Source: Rhabdornis inornatus
Taxonomy: Eukaryota; Chordata; Aves; Passeriformes; Rhabdornithidae
Direction: 5' to 3'
Length of the DNA stretch: 64,000 bases
NCBI GenBank assembly: GCA_013397075.1
Contig: VWZS01002363.1
Span: forward strand, 126,406-190,405
Of the stretch, positions 1 through 11,216 are shown piece by piece. Within the stretch, counting starts at the first letter, position 1. Every line of letters starts with the position of its first letter. The notes beneath the pieces were generated by a model, which was not told the origin of the DNA, searched no databases, and saw only the letters and a program-made list of their open reading frames with translations. The position numbers were made by a program, and so were the translations under genes.

Positions 1-3000
1 TCAATGGAGAAATGGGCATTCAGTGCCAAATTGTCTTGAACTTCAGGGAAATTTAGATATTTCTCTCCTTTTAGTCATACAGTTGTAAAATTTTATAGGT
101 AATAATATAAGAAGAATGAATAGTATAAGAATATGGAGCTTACAAGAGCTATATTAGATATTATCCTTGCCTCTAAAAGCTGACAATCCAAATTAAACTG
201 ACACAACTCATGGATAAATACCTTCAGTCTAGATTTGAGCACAGAAGTGGTTGATGGAGGGGTGTGTGTGTGTTTGTTGCATTGGGGTTTATTTGACTTT
301 TAGTTTTGTTTGGTTTGTGTGTTTTGTTTTTATACAGCTGGGGGAAAAGTGAAGGTAAAAAAGATGGTGTGGAAAATACTCTAGACTAATCAATTTAGTA
401 AGGGATTCAGAATAAACCCAGCCTTTTTTCTTTGTCTGATTCTGGATTTTTGTGTTTGGGTTTTATTGTTGTTATTGGGGTAGAGGACAAGCTGTGATCC
501 CTTGGGGAAGTGAAAAAGTGAGGAGCAGAAGTATCAAAAAAAGAAGGTTGCTGGTTTACCACAGGGAACACTGTAAATGCCCCAGAAACAGAACTATGAC
601 ATCTCTGCTTCAGCTTATCAGAAGAATGCACCTCTTTATAAAAAAGGGATGAAAGAAGTGAATCAGATTTCTATGCATTTTTGTTGTTCATCTCTGTCTA
701 ATATTGAATTTGATTTAGAATATTTCTCCTGTTTGGAGAGGTTATTATAAGATGAAGCTTAAATCTTAGGTGGAATATTTTCAGTGCTGAAATCAATGGA
801 TGACCGTTTGCTGTTCTGTCATTCTGTTCAGAGCTGCAGCAGGTTATTAAGGTAATTCTCTATTAAAAGTGTGTATAGCATTGACTGTAAATCAGTTTTA
901 CCCACAAAGTGGCATCAATTTCCCTAGAATCCTTAGAAACTCAGTTGAGGATCAGCAGTGACGTTGTTGCAGTAATGATGAAAATAATTAGAGCTCTGTA
1001 CAGGCTGCCAAGTAAATGAAACTTAGTGAAAAGTAGCAGGAACAGTGGTTGATCTATGCTTCAAAACTTCAGTTGTATTGTAGAAATAGCTGGGAAGCAC
1101 TCTATTTTTGAACATTTCCTGCTTCCAAAAGTTGGCATCTATATAACTTTTCTTTCCTTATGTGTGTCCTTGTGGTTTTTATTGCAAGGGGATCTGTGTA
1201 AAAGGAAGTCCTGCATTTCTGAATTAATCTTTTCCATTTTCTTTCAAAATCCTTACTATTTTGAGTATCTTCAAGTGATTAAAAAATGTTTTAGATAGAA
1301 ACATAACTACCCAATGACTCAGCTACCATGACTCAATGGCATCCCTCAATTCAGTGAGTCAGACTTCATCCTGCAGAGCAGCATCTCAGATGATTTCTGA
1401 AAGGACATTTGCAAAGGCAGCTGTTCAGAATGCAGCTTAAAATGTTTTAGTTAATGTGTGCAAATACTACACAAAGCCTTATGCAGACAAGACTTACTGC
1501 TTTAATTTTGTACTCATATTCTTGTTTTAAAGAGTACTGAGGATATTTTATTTTCCCCTTAGTGTGATTTTATTTTAGAAGCTTTTAGAGCTGAAGTGGT
1601 GGCAAGAGGCTGGGTTTCTCTTTGCTGCTTTGTAAATATGAACTTTCAGGATTTAAATGGTCAAGTAGGTTTTTCTCAGGTAATTTAGTTGTCAAATTGA
1701 CTCTTAACTATTGAAGAGTCTGATAGATTCTTCAATAGTCCACAGTAATGCTTGTGTTTATTTGCAAACACAGTAAAGCTAAGATAATCCTGACAGCAAT
1801 TACGTTATATTTTTTATCCAACAATTTTGTCACTTAGGTGCTTCAGATTCATTGGTTTCAGTTTTATGTTTGTCACTGCTTTTAGTAAAGGGAGATATCT
1901 CATATCTGACTTTTCCTCAGCATCAGACTGGAAAACTATTTTGTGATGAGTTCTCCAGTCAGCAGGGAAATGCATTGGTTTATTTTTGTTTGGTTGGTTT
2001 TTTTCCCTCCTGCACATGAATGATTCAACAGAGAGAAAGCACAACTTTGCATCTCTCCATCTGAGGGGTGTCAAGCAGTGCCTCTGACTCATGTTATCAG
2101 TGTCCTGTTAATATCTAGAGAATACTGTGCTCACAGAAAACAAGCAATACATTCTTGGTCCTCAAAGCATCCTTTGGACTAAGGGGTACAAATAGGAAAT
2201 GAAATAGGGAATGGTATATTCAGGTTGCATGAGAGAAGCTGGTGACTGCTACTCACTCTGGCAGGAATCCTGAAATAAACTCTTCAGCTGGTGAGCTCTG
2301 TTGCTGGTAAAAGGATGGGCTTGTAATCTTCCAAGATTATGGCTGAGAGTATATGCTTAGAATTCCATGCATCACAAAGCTCTCACACAGATCAAAATTC
2401 TTCAATGTTCTTTAAAAAGCTATTAGGGTGTTTTTAGATGTCCCTGTCTAAATGCTGGTTTTGCACGAGATGTGTAAAAAAAACAACACTTTCCTGTTTT
2501 TCTGAAAGGTAGAGATTGCCTTAATTAAACTAGATCATGCACTCAGTCCCTTCAGGTTTCCACCTTTCACTGAGGACTGGGATTTAAGGAGCAGACCATC
2601 TTTTTCAAGCTTCATTTTTAAAAAGAATGCTCTCCTTTTCTGAGCTTTACTAGACCCGTTTTTCAGATTGTGTCAAAGACCTGAGGATTGTGAGGCCTTT
2701 AATATAATCCAGCCTAGTTTAACCCCTTGTGAGAAGGTGCAAGGAATAATTAAACATGAAGAAGAAGATGCAAAGGGAATAATCTTTCTTTTCAGTTTGA
2801 TTGACACTGGAGGTACTGGGACCTGACTTTGCTCAGTTTCCAATGAGAGATGATCAGAAAACCCTTAAAAAAAACCCCAAAACAACAGCAGAATTTTTGC
2901 TCCAAGCAGCTAGGAGATGGGTTTTGTCAGATGTGAGAACATAAAAAGGAATGGGGAAGGGGGGGAAAGTAGCTTCATCTCTCCCCACCTTCTTTTTCAA

Positions 3001-6000
3001 TAGGTTCTAAGTAGTGCTTACAGTAGAGTCTCTGAGTCACTTAGAGGTGCAGTCTGAATTACACTGGCAGTGAATGGGTCCAAGGTCCAACTTATTAGTT
3101 CCCCCATTACCTCCTGATGTGACTGACTCAGTCCTTAAATTTCAGTGCTGCCACAGAGGTTTTATTTTTATGTTGGCTATAGCCAGCTCTACTGTCTGTT
3201 GCTGTTCTGAATTTGGCAGTTTATCCCGTGGAGCAGATGATACTCCCACTGTCATCAGAGACAGCTTCTTTTAGGTCAGTAAAAACAAAACCTGCTCAAG
3301 GTAGTGTTAAGCTTGAGTTTTTCTCCCTGTAGCCTGTTCCAGCAGTGCTCTAAGCCTACCTAGCAGATCTAAATTGCTAAGCAAGGCTCAGGAGAGGCAG
3401 GTGTTTTCTTTCAGTCAGAGCTTCTAGAAACACTAAGCTTCTCCTGAAACAACTTTTTTTGAGCATGTCTATTTGAGGGGTGGGAGACTAGAGAAAATGT
3501 CCTGGAGTGCCTTTGAGCAGTAGTAAAATACTTATCCCTGAGTCCTAATGCCCTGACTAGAAAGAGCTGGTCTGATTAACCTCTGCAGCTCTCCTGAAAG
3601 AGACAGAAAGAAGAGGAAATGTATTACAGGAATCACTGTTATTTTAAAAGAAAAAGCCAGGAAAACAATAATTGTGAATACCATATAACACCTCTAAAAT
3701 GCATTTCTTTTACAATCTAGGTATCAGTTTTCTTGGTTATTTCTGAGTTTAGTTACGTGTATGTTGGTATTTGCAAAGACAGCATAAATTCATCTCACTT
3801 CATCTCTTCCCTTTGCAGTGTCACACACTTAAATAAAATCCATTTCAGTCCTGATCTATCAGGGATGCCAGCAGATGTGAAGTCATCAAACACTGCTGTT
3901 TATATGGCTGGTGCTTTGGATCCCATTTGAAGAGTTGGAAGAAGGGCAAGGAAGTGGATTTTTTGAGAACAAGAACCCTAAATCCTGCTTTTCTGCTAAA
4001 AATAAAGCCTTTTAGCCAAAGGTTTTCTATTTACTGTTTAACTTGAAGGAGTTAAATTTCCATGCACTTCTAAACTCTGCATGTAGTCCCACTGACTTGC
4101 TGACACATGTAGCTGTAGCTAGGAATGAAAAAGCTTAAAGATACGAACCTGCAACAGACCAAAGCTTTTTAACAACATAAGGCCTGTCCTGATAAGGGGA
4201 AAAGCATTTTGTAGTTTCTTTACACACAGTCCGAATTAACATTTTTATGGCTGGAGAATTCATAAACTTTAAATTATTGAACTGGAATATTATTCTTGCT
4301 TTAATAGTGTTATGGTGGTATTTTGGTCGTTTGGTTAATTAATAGATAGAAGGGGTTTGGTGCAATTTAGTGACTGTAATTAAAGATGGTAGAAGCTAAT
4401 GTGGCATGAGCTCTGAGAAAACAGCTGCTCAGCCTGTGGTTCAAAGGAAAAAAAAATGAAGGGTTGTTTTGTGAGATGGTTAGTTTCTTGTTTCTCTGTT
4501 AACTTTCTTTTTCTAAACACCAGAGTGAGTGTGTGAGAAGTGCAACTAAGAGCAGCTGCCTGTGTCCTGAAAAAGCCTTTACATTTGCAGAGCTCAACAC
4601 GCTCCAGGAAGAATCTCTAGCAGAGATTGCTAGAGACAGCAAATAGGCAAAACAGCACAAATTAAGTACCAACTCCAGAGACCGTGCTCATTTTAAAAAA
4701 ATGTCCAAATTGTATCATATTGGCTTACCAAGCTTAGTGTGAGCAGCACCTGTTGCCAAAATAGCAGAGTAGCAGGTCAGAGTGAGGAAATGAAATGTGC
4801 AAAGGTGTGGGGCAAAACCACACAGATGGAATAGCTTGTTACAGTCTTTTCCTCCCTCCCTCCCAGAATGTGGCATGAAGATTTTTCTGATCCATCTGTC
4901 ACAGCATCAGTAGTGGAATGTAACTGGGTATCAATTATTGATAGCTTTACAGAGGTAGATTGTTGCTATTTGCATTCCAAAAGCACAGCTGGGATTTACC
5001 TCTTCGTTCTTAACTTTGTGTTTTGGAAGCCTAGCAGGAAAGCATAATTAAATATGCATTATAATACCAACCAGAGCTAGGAAAAATGAATTGAAAATAC
5101 TATGGGAAGAGTTTGGAGTCTTTTTTTGTTTTAAAAGAAAAAACTGAACCATGGAATTGATGTGGTCCAATGAGCTGTAAAAGTTAGAACAAGAAGACAG
5201 TAATTAGAGGCAAGGAAGAATATGTGCTCTCTAATTTGATAGTCAGTGTGACAGGAGCTTGTCCTAATACCCTGAGGGTAGACTGGTATTTTCCAAGTTC
5301 ATCAGTAACTTTTCTCTGACTGCCCTGCATGGCATTTCTTAACAGATTACAATTCTGCATATTTAGCACCAACCAAAAATACTACAATGACTTTACTGCT
5401 CCTAAATAGAGGGAAATGGACTCTGCTGATGCATAGCCCTTGGAATATTCTGTAAGAGCATTTGATATCCATAGTGAGAAGCTGCATTTGAAGTAATATG
5501 CACTTAAAATCAAATATAGCAGGAATTCAAATGAATGAAGGCAACAGTTGAAAATGATGTATAGTTCAACATGAGCATGTTCTCTAATTTGAAAATGTTT
5601 TATTAGAAATAGTGGGAGAGTAAAAGCCTGTGTGGGATGTGGCATATGTCTTTATTGAGATTCAGTTCTGTTAAATTGTCAGGATTGTGCAATAGCATAG
5701 TTCCCCTAGATATGTGTAAGTGTGTGTGTATATAATAATCTTTTTGTGGAGGTGGCCTTTATCTCCAGAGGGAAGGGGCTGGACAGACAGAGCTGAGGAG
5801 AGAGGGTTTGCATTCAGGTCAGCACACTCTGGGGCACAGAGCTGCAGTCCAGGGAAGGGAAGCAGGGTCAGCTGGACACACAGAATCCTGAGGGGGCTCA
5901 GAAAATGCTGATGCTGAGCAGACAATCCATCATTTTTAGTGCCCTGAGTTTGGAGGATCTCAGCATTTTTGTGCTTAACAAATAGAATTAAAACAAACGA

Positions 6001-8519
6001 ACAAAACAAAATAAAAACTCCCAAACAAAAGCACTCCTAAAATGTCACATTAGTTCAAATATGGTTTTGAGTTGTGGCAGCAGACTCTAGGCTGGCTCTA
6101 ATGCTATCTGCATTGAGAACTGAGTTATCCTTTCTTTGGGCAGGCACATGACTGGAATTGAACTCCCTTTTCTTCTGCAGTCGTGTCTTTTGCCCCAGAG
6201 ACCCCTGCCAGAACTGCAAAGTCCATCAGTGTAGAACTGATTTCTCAGAGCCCTTATCTCTTCAGTTTACATGAGAAATTGGTTTATTTGATGGTACATC
6301 AGCACTGCAGAACCAAGGGCTGGTCTAAGGCACTGACACGAGGCATCTGTGCATGTGCTCAGCATGTCCTGGGAACCAACCCAATTTGTGAAATCTCAGT
6401 TTATATAGTGCAGACCACTATTACAATTTTGGAGTGATGTTACTCATTTGGCACACATCAAACCTACACTGATCAGAATAGCTCTGTTTCATGTGATTGA
6501 GACTAATTTTGTTTTGGTTTATATTTTCAAAATGATGGCAAGTGTGCTTGGAGAATCAAAAAGCTACTCCAGATGTGATGTGAGAGGTTGAAATTATAAT
6601 TTCCTCAAAGTGAAAGAGAAGAAAATTAAACTGTCAGCAGAACTGAGATCCATTGCTTGTTTATGTTTTAGAGTGAAACTCCTGACAGATTATAGTGTTG
6701 TCTTTTATACTTGGTCTTTTCTTGTGCTGTGCAGAGTTAGTAAAGGAAAAGCTATGTTTTAGGAATGGGCTACCACAATGGTAGCAATGAATGGTGCTCC
6801 TTGCTCACATGTAGGCGCTTTACTCATTTGCTTGACTTTTCTTTATTGACTTTACTTTTATTGTCTTTACTTTTCTTTATTACAAAGCATTATTCATTTC
6901 ACTCTAAGGTGTGCTTATGAAATTCAGCAGATGGGTTCCCTCTAGTAGCGCATGCAGAAAGCTAAATGAAATTATTAATGTCCTGTTTGTAAATTGTTAA
7001 TATGTGCATTATTTTCACCCTGACCAGGGTACATTTACTTTCGTTAGACATAGCTGACAGCTGGCTTGTTTGTTCTTCAGTGGAAGCATTAACAGCTCCA
7101 TGTAAGCAAGTGTTCAGATCTCAATGGCTTTTAGTGAATTTTGGTTCCAATCCTCTCTGAGTAGCAAATCTTTCAGGTTCCTTAAAGACAGCAGTGTCCA
7201 GTGAGAGTGTTTAACCTTGTCATGTTTATGCTGTTCCACAGTTTTGCAGCAGTTTGTTTTATTAAACTAATTGGTTACTCAATTGGCACCCAGGTTTTAT
7301 TTGACTCTTGCAGTAAGCTGTGAGTAACAATTCCTGAAGCATTAAAAATCCCCCAATCCACCCCCCTCCCCAACCAAAACAACACACTTTTGTTTGGAAC
7401 TATCAGTATTCCAAGCTACTTCAGAAGGAAATGGCCTGGTGCCTGTTCTATTTTTACAGCTTTGAAACTCTGCCTTGGTTTGCATGGCGGTGTATGATAG
7501 AGGGGCTTTTTGGTTTGTAATTTTATTAATAAAATAATAAAAACAAAAGTTATGGTGTGACATAAGAAAATATTCTGGAGGTGCTTTTGATTCCCTATAG
7601 TAATGTAACCTCTAGTTTTAATACAACCCAGCACTGGTTAAATATCCAGTGATGATATGGTAGAACTATGGCATTGTCTAGGAACTTCAGAAATGAAGAA
7701 GACAGAGAAAGCTATGGTGGAAACTATCAGGAGAGAAATATGGCCTAAATATATGGCAAAGGGCTGTTTTTTCCTGAAGCATAGGATCAATTTCAACAAA
7801 TACACTAAAACAGGGTTTCCACCTTGATGTGGCAAAAGTGATTTCCTTTCTCTTCATGACTTAATAGAATATGAGAAGTTGGTTTTATAAGAAATGAGCC
7901 ATATATGTTGGGTTTTTTTGAACCAGGTATACTTCTACATTCCCATATTCATACTGAACAGTTGGGCTTATATTAAAAAAATATTATTTATTCGTTTTTA
8001 TGGAGTAAGAGATTTCATATCCAACAAGATTAAAAATTAGGTCAAACAACCAAAAACTTGAGCTAGGTGCAAACTTGGCACAGGTATATTCAGATTAGTC
8101 TGTGGATTCTTCAGTCTGACTTCAAATAGTATAGAAACTTTGGCATTGCCAATATTCTTCATCTGTTCTTGTAACAGCACACTCTACAAGCCCAAATTGC
8201 TGCCTTGACCTATGTGCTGGGTCTCCATCAGAACATCTGGCCAGCCTAAGGGACACATTGCTGTGCTGTGTGTCTCCTCCCAGTCCAACACGGTGTGTAT
8301 TTCTTTGGACATGACAGAAGGCAAGCTCACTTTCTGTGGAGCATCTCTAATGAGGAAATGAGCTGCTGAAGTGGATGGAGTATTGACTTACTCTGCTGGA
8401 GCACATCAGCAATGAATTTCGATTTTTAGAGCTGGAGCAGCTCCAGCAGCTAAAGCTTGTAGGACTATAACAACTGAGCCTTGATTGAAGGTTTTGACAG
8501 GCCCATCATCCATAGGAGG
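1..8519. other. Intergenic 3' flank of GALNT17, no gene seen
   Basis: There are only short chance frames (up to 117 codons) without recognisable domains. A T/G-rich stretch lies near 259-335, hairpin-forming repeats at 1699-1739, a C-rich run on the plus strand at 7351-7372, and a small duplicated pyrimidine-rich run around 6830-6882. I see no RNA gene. Confidence 0.7.
1699..1739. repeat. Overlapping inverted repeats that could form alternative hairpins
   Basis: An 11-bp perfect stem pairs 1707-1717 (actattgaaga) with 1729-1739, with an 11-base loop. A competing 7-bp stem pairs 1699-1705 (gactctt) with 1714-1720. The two stems share bases and cannot form together. Nothing nearby suggests a transcript, so the structure may be chance. 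Confidence 0.7.
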
Positions 8520-9085
8520 AAAATGGACACTTGCTGGTTTTGGCAGGGATGGAATTCCTTCTCTTTGCAGCAGCTGGCACTGGGCTGTGTTTTGGATTTG
8601 CAGTGAAAGCAGAGTTGGTAGCACAGGGGTATTTTGGCTGCTGCTGAGCAGTGTCAAGGCTTTTTGTGCCTCTCACCCCACACCCCAGTGAGGAGAGTGG
8701 GTGCACAGGGGCTGGGAGGAGGCACAGCTGGAACAGCTGGCCCAAGGCTGGTCCCACACCATGGGGGTCATGCTCAGGGTGTAAAGCTGGGGGGAAGGAG
8801 GAGGAAAGTGGGCAGGGGACATTGAGAGTGCTGGTGTCTGATTTACCAAGTCACTGTGAGGTGATGGAGCCCTGCTCTCCTGGGGATGGCTGCCCATGGG
8901 AAGCCAGGAATTAATTCCTTGTTTTTCTTTGCTCAATTGCCCTGCTTTTCCTTTGCTTATTAAACCATCTTTACCTCAACCCATGAGGTTACTCACTTTT
9001 GATTCTCTCTCCCTTCCCAATGGGGTGGAGTGAGTGAGCAGCTGTGTGGGGCTTGGTTTCCAGCTGGAGTTGAACCATGAAAACA
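8520..9085 (+). mobile_element. Solitary endogenous retrovirus LTR (avian ERV group)
   Basis: The order of motifs matches, from memory, an LTR family widespread in bird genomes: 'gctgtgttttggatttgcag', 'gctgctgagcagtgtcaagg', 'cctctcaccccacacccc', 'gggtgtaaagctgggggg' (a decayed TATA region near 8780), 'gatggagccctgctctcctg', 'ttattaaaccatctttacct' with an ATTAAA polyadenylation signal at 8959-8964, 'caacccatgaggttactcac', and the ending 'gttgaaccatgaaaaca'. No retroviral coding sequence is recognisable on either side, so it appears to be a solo LTR left by recombination. The 3' end is fairly clear; the 5' end is uncertain by 100 bases or more and no target-site duplication was confirmed. Its GC-richness explains the overlapping open frames on both strands at 8485-8936; I do not call them genes. 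Confidence 0.75.
8959..8964 (+). terminator. LTR polyadenylation signal (ATTAAA)
   Basis: ATTAAA sits in the conserved LTR stretch 'gcttattaaaccatcttta', the R/U5-side polyadenylation signal of this LTR family as I recall it. It could still end plus-strand read-through transcripts, but nothing in the sequence shows that it is used. Confidence 0.5.
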
Positions 9086-9091
9086 TATTTC

Positions 9092-9149
9092 AAATTCTAC
9101 ACACTACAATAAATTAAAATTTAAATTCTAAACACTACAATAAAATTCC
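9092..9149 (+). repeat. Imperfect 31-bp tandem duplication next to the LTR
   Basis: The segments 9092-9122 and 9123-9149 both begin aaattcta and contain acactacaataaa, with a few differences. The duplication lies only a few bases beyond the LTR 3' end, so it may reflect replication slippage in the AT-rich flank or an imprecise insertion junction. Confidence 0.8.
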
Positions 9150-11109
9150 AACTTGAGTAATGAAAAGGATCATGCCTTGCCAATGTTGTGATAACATTCA
9201 TTCTGGTGGTCAAATCACTGGTTGTGGGAGTTTAGATACAGTGTCCTTATGGAGTTGTGGATTTTTTTGTTGTTTAATTTTATGACACTTAAAAGGGAAA
9301 GGAGGACAATAAAGAAGTTGGTTCAGTCTGTAAGAAGTGGAAATGGACTTACCTTGATTTTTCTTGGGCCAGTGCCCAAGAAAACTGCACTTGAGGTAAG
9401 GAGCACGAAACATCAGTAACCTACTAATCCCCTCACACATATAGCTGGGAAAGAAACGGTCTCCCCATTTCAGGAGACAAAATTGAAACTTCTTTTCTTC
9501 CACCTTCTGTCCTTCCCCCCTCCTAAAAAGCTGGAAGCTTAAAAATTCACAGCTGAGATCCACAGTATTTCTTTTCAGAATTGAAAGGCTTTTCTGTTAA
9601 TAATTTCTGCCAGGCACTAAAAGCTGTAAAGAGCTCAGCAGAAACAGACAGAAGTAACTATAGTTCACATGTCTTTTGTGCTTCCTTATTTCTGAATATG
9701 AGTGGAATAACTGAGCAGTTTCTTGTTAAGTTAAAACTGGACTTTTTCTGCTACTGTTATTCAGAAATGAGCAACCCCAAAAAACTGTCCATTTTTGGTC
9801 TGAGACAAGGGATCCACAGTTGCTACCTCTAACTGGGGAGGATTTTAAGAAAAGAGAATTTCTTCTCAGCCCCTTGCCTCTGAAATATACTTAACTCCAG
9901 AGTTTCTCATTTTCTCTATCTAAGGATCATGCAGTATTATAAAATAATGAAGAAGTCCCTGGAGCCTTACAGAGCACCCTGTTCCCTCCATGTGTGATGC
10001 AGAGGGTTCTGCAATGACTGCACCTGTCTGTACACTTCACACTCTTTCTGTGCTCTGTACATTCTGTTTTTGATTGAGTATTGATTGTCCCCTGATTAAA
10101 GCCTCAGTCACACTGTCAGTTAACCCCATCACCTGTGAAACACAAAATTAAACAGAAGATCTGCTCACAAAAGCCTTTTACTACTCTTCTCAAGAAAAGC
10201 ACCTGAATGTGCAGCTAAATTTACCTTACAGTACATACTGAATTTGCTTGGGCCATTTCCTACATACTCCAAGTCTTTTGAAAGAGGAGGAATATCTTCT
10301 CCAGTGGGTGTGAGGATGTGTTATTTAGTTTAATCTTTATAGAGCGTGGTTGTGCCTTTCTGCAAAAAGAGAGGGACTGTCAGGAAAATTCAATGACGGG
10401 GTGTATTTGATTTTTATCTGTTTCTGAAATTAACAGGGAAAATAATCTTCAGTGAATTGCCCCAAGTATAACATCGCTCTACAGACCTGTCTGAAATGAA
10501 ATCTTATCAAGAGTTTGATGAAAGATGAAAATAGGAGAAAAGAGTGACTGGATTGTCTGATCAAAGTGTATCAGTTCATAAATAAGGAATGGAACAGGGT
10601 TTGAAGATCTGAGCTTGTAGCAGAAGCCCCTGGGCTGCCATGACTGGCACATCTCAGATAAGAAGCTGTCATGGCAAGGGCCCTGTTTTACAACAAATTA
10701 AATACTCCATGCTACCTTGCAGCAGAATTAAATTCTCTGTTTTGGGACTTAATTTTGAATGATACATTTGCTGTCATTTGTCTCTGCCTATCAGCCTTCT
10801 GCCATACATTCAGGCTCTGAGTGTTTGCTCCTTTTCTAATACAGAAAGGCAGATATGGAAGAAAATTCTGTACAGTGATTATGTAATTTTTGTTCTTGTT
10901 AGTACAAGAGCAGTGATGTTATGTCAAACTCTTAAGTCTGTTGGGCAGCTACTAGTGTTTTTCTTTTCTTTTCATACAGCTCAGAATCAATCACCATACC
11001 TTTTGTCCTTCCTCTTTCTTAAGCCATATACTGTGTTAAAATTCTGTCCTTGTCACCAGAATGTATTCATAGGTTTTCCATTTGTCATCAAACATGGAAA
11101 TTCAGAACT

Positions 11110-11216
11110 GGGGGGGTTTGATTTGAGTTGAGTTTTGGGGTTTTTTGGTTTGTGGGGGTTGTTTTGTTTGTTTGCTTGTTTTTTGGGGGGGTTTTGTTTG
11201 TTTGTTTTCTTGGTAC
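11110..11216 (+). repeat. T/G-rich low-complexity tract with G-runs
   Basis: A purely T/G-biased stretch with (GTTT)n-like units. It contains G-runs of 7, 4, 5 and 7 bases at 11110-11116, 11137-11140, 11154-11158 and 11185-11191. Its complement produces lysine/asparagine/proline-rich frames on the minus strand (11053-11425) that are artefacts of the composition. Confidence 0.85.

Noticed and set aside
7351..7372. C-rich run giving G-runs on the minus strand
   Set aside because: Only three clear G-tracts, so a standard quadruplex motif is not met.
8485..8936. Several overlapping open frames on both strands
   Set aside because: They fall in the GC-rich LTR; frames open on both strands reflect composition, and no retroviral protein is recognisable.
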